NCBI GenBank assembly: GCA_002943765.1
Contig: PQWQ01000002.1
Span: 1,302,001 to 1,366,000, forward strand
Direction of reading: 5' to 3'
Length of the DNA stretch: 64,000 nucleotides
From: Psoroptes ovis
Lineage: Eukaryota; Arthropoda; Arachnida; Sarcoptiformes; Psoroptidae
Positions 61,001-64,000 of the stretch are shown here, piece after piece. Below the pieces are notes generated by a model. That model made no database searches. It saw only the letters and a list, made by a program, of their open reading frames with translations, and had not been told where the DNA came from. Numbering within the stretch: the stretch's first letter is position 1; each line of letters starts with the position of its first letter. The position numbers and the translations under genes were made by a program.

Positions 61001-64000
61001 TAATAGCAAACATAATTCATTGTAAATCTTAGCTAGAATTTTTTTTTACTAGAAAATATTTTGATTGATTAAAATTATTTTTTTGAAATTTCTATTTTCT
61101 CCATTTTCTTATTTTGAACGAATTCTTATCGGAAATTTCAATCTTTGCTTGAAAATACTTTCAAAATTCAATTGAAACCATTTGATCGAAAAAAAATATT
61201 TAAAAATCCTGACAACTTGAATTTATTGAAATTTTAAAAAAATGAAAAATTTTGGAAAATTCATTGAAATTCTATCAGGCTATTTTATCATACACACAAA
61301 TCCAGTTTATTACATCATCCTGGTGTGTTTAGGTTATAGCCTTAAATGGGTTAAATGAGCGCCACTGCAAATGTATCAGACAGCACGACGACAAAATCAT
61401 GGTCAAAAACTTGCACAAAAACACACATACACACATTGATGACCATGACGATGACACTATGGATTAACCTAGCCATTATTCATTGAAAATCAATGAAAAT
61501 AATTCAATGAAAGCTGCCATTGTTAGCTGGCAACAAACTTATTGTTTCTTGTGATTACCTTTTGAAAAATTCCTCTGATAAATTCATTTTTTCAAAAATA
61601 ATTTTTGTTTTCTTCGTTTTCAAATTTTGACAATGACATTTGAAACAAACAAACAAAAAAGCCGAAATAATTTTATTTCTTCGTTCAAATTTATTTGTTA
61701 AAAGAAAAGAAAACTCAATTCTTTACGATTGTGAAAGGGAAAAAATGAAAAAATTGATTATCTTTGATCATCGTCTTTCATCTTATCATCGTTCATAGTT
61801 CTACAACGATTTCATTCTAATGGCTTTTTAATGATTCCGAAAAAATAATTGAATGAATGAATCAATGAAATGAATGTATGTAAATATCGAAAATAACGAA
61901 AAGAGGCCAAAGAAGCCGAAATACTTTGAATTGTTAAATTAAAATATACAAAGAATTTTCTTCTTTTCTTTCATTTCAAATTTTGCTTTGTTCATTTCTT
62001 TATCGAAGAAAAAAATTGATTATCATTATTGATTCAAATACAAACACACATATATTATTATCTTTGAGAATTTATTTTTTCCAAATTTTCTCCTCACCAC
62101 CACCACCACTATTTGTGTATTGACATTTTAATTCATTTTTTTAAATTTTCCAATTTTCATTTTCGATATATTATTGAAAATGAAAACTTTGAAAATGTTC
62201 AGCAAGTTCAGCACCGTAAAACATGGCTTTCAAACCAAAAATAACCATTATTCGATTATATGATCATAATCATCATTGATGATGTTGTTGTGCATTTATT
62301 CTTCATTTTCTCATTCAGTCAATGAAAAATGTAACTCACAAATTCAATCTAAAATTGTGATTTAGTTTAGTTCAGTTAAATGAAGTTGATTTAGTTTAGT
62401 TGAATTTCAAGGAATGCAACATTTGCACATGATTCACATGTAAAAATTTCTATTAAAAAAAAAAGATCAGCCGGATATCCTTTACGTGCAACAAACATCA
62501 AACATTATTATTAAACATTAAACATTATTATTATTGATGATGATGATGATGATGATAAAATTAGTTGACCATTGTCGAAACATAAATGGTAACACAGGTA
62601 TTACTAATACTACAGATATGAGAAATGAACAGAAATATTTTTGCTTTCAATTTTTTTTTTCATTGAACAAAAACAAAATTGAATTTATGTTTCACAAGAA
62701 ATAATAATAAAAAATCAAATTTGAAGTAGCCGCCTTTATGTCACGATTGAATGAAATTTTTTTCATCCAAAAAAAATGGAAAAAATTGTAAAAATCATTT
62801 TCGGTTGTTGGATCTTCTTCTGCATATATGTGTACATCTGGATGATATGACTTTTTTTTCTTACCATTCTTTGATAATAACGATTAAAGTTGTTTTCCCT
62901 TTCCATTGAAAATATACCATCATTTCATTATTTTTACCTATCTACCCCCTCAAATACCATTGATTCATTTAATAATTGTATTTTCAATCAAATGAAATTA
63001 TGATGATGATCATAATTTGCTTCTTGTTATTATCATTATTATTATTAGAAGAAAAAATATTTTCATACTCACAATTCTCGCTTTAGTAAAATCAAGGAAT
63101 TTTCGCTTCGGTGAACATTCAAAATTTCATTCATTTTATTTGAGTGAATCAAATTTCCAGAATTTTGATTGTTTTTTTATTATTATGGAAAGTGACCTTT
63201 GACCAATTTTGATTCATAATAAAAAAAATGAAAAAAATTTCATTTTTTTGTTGTAAAAATGATTATTATTATTACCGTCAATATATTACGCATACACGAA
63301 CATCTTTTAGATCGATTTAATATGAATAAGAATGGTGAATTTCAAGGAATGCCATTCGATACATTCCATCTGGTAGCCATAACCAGCCGTGTTATGTTTT
63401 AGTTATTTGAAAAACGAATTTGTTCAAATTCAATGTGATTCAATTATTTCATTGATAATTTTACCATTTTTTTTTTTCATTCGATCGATCGAGTAATTGG
63501 AATTTTGCGAGGAATTTCTAAGAAATTCAAAGATTGAAAGATGTCAAAATGTTGTCGTTGTTTTTTATTCGTCGATATGTCATTGATTTCACAAAGATAT
63601 GATGTGAATCTTCTCAGTGATTTTTAATGGTAAAATAAGGAATTTATTTTCAATTTCTTTTTTTTCGATGTGAATCATCATTTTTCTTATTATGAAAATT
63701 GATCGAATCGGAATTCGTTCACGATTAATGATTTCATCTTAATTTTTTCAAATTTTTCTTAATGTGAATCATTTCAATTTACCGTGAGAGTGGTCGTCAT
63801 TAATATTAATATCATTATTATTATTACCTTTATTATCATTATTGATTCACAAACAACAACAAAATGACAATTTGTATTGCAACTATTTTAGAAGTAAAAA
63901 AATAAGATGTATCATCATCATTTGATGATGATGATGATGATAATGATAAAGATAATTTCAGCAAATGTTTAGGTGACATTTTCAATTCGAAATTTGACAA
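58016..64000. other. 6-kb region without a recognisable gene
   Basis: After the SCFD1 polyadenylation signal I find no supportable coding sequence. There are (CA)n at 58682-58702, (ATG)n at 59203-59223, (TCA)n near 59659-59672, a CATCGTGA/TCACGATG inverted repeat at 60449-60467, (GAT)n at 62536-62555, and a (TCA)n/(TGA)n inverted pair at 63911-63932. Frames at 60751-61020 overlap each other in two minus-strand registers and are Phe/Lys-rich, as expected by chance. The region may be regulatory or belong to introns of a gene outside the window. Confidence 0.5.

Noticed and set aside
60751..61020. Two overlapping minus-strand frames of 89 and 77 codons
   Set aside because: Phe/Lys/Ile-rich translations of A/T runs in two registers at once, with no domain or splice context.
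61358..61372. GAGCGCCACTGCAAAT and a similar AGCGCCATTGCA at 36574 considered as insulator (CTCF-like) sites
   Set aside because: Match is limited to a short GCGCCA core; two occurrences in 64 kb are not evidence.

Overview
The window is AT-rich nuclear DNA from a small-genome arthropod. Introns are mostly 52-78 nt, codons are strongly A/T-ending, and proteins carry long Asn, Gln, Ser and His runs. The set of recognisable genes is MKK7/hemipterous, the tricellular-junction protein Bark beetle/Anakonda, MOF, IFT172, B9D1, NDRG and SLY1. This fits an arthropod, and the compact introns plus Asn-rich coding style suggest an acariform mite such as a dust mite. The arthropod call rests on gene families; the mite call is inference.

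Layout. 0.6-3.9 kb holds three small genes: an Asn-rich six-cysteine secreted protein (+), a convergent minus-strand gene resembling the GTP cyclohydrolase I feedback regulatory protein, and a secreted acidic protein with an 11-residue repeat (+). 6.4-7.9 kb is an NDRG-family alpha/beta-hydrolase-fold gene (+), convergent with IFT172 (-, 8.4-13.5 kb). IFT172 is divergent from the MYST acetyltransferase MOF/KAT8 (+, 13.9-15.5 kb); their 339-bp shared promoter contains a strong RFX/DAF-19-type X-box near IFT172. A predicted N-myristoylated protein follows (15.9-17.0 kb). 18.3-22.7 kb is an MKK7-like kinase of seven coding exons. Its fifth intron contains a complete two-exon gene on the opposite strand, and its sixth is a GC-AG intron. 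22.7-32.1 kb is essentially gene-free, apart from a decayed coding fragment near 31.5 kb. B9D1 (transition-zone protein) lies at 32.1-32.95 kb. 36.3-52.3 kb is the giant Bark beetle/Anakonda gene (3,921 codons in my model) and 52.7-58.0 kb is SCFD1/SLY1. 58-64 kb shows no gene.

How the genes relate. IFT172 and B9D1 serve the sensory cilium. MKK7 feeds the JNK cascade and Bark builds epithelial tricellular junctions. SLY1 controls ER-Golgi SNAREs, and MOF acetylates histone H4 Lys16. The grouping otherwise looks like ordinary eukaryotic neighbourhood. There are no operons, CRISPR arrays, rRNA or tRNA genes that I can support, and no intact mobile element. All multi-exon models were spliced by eye, using reading-frame phase and family similarity; none is confirmed by transcripts.
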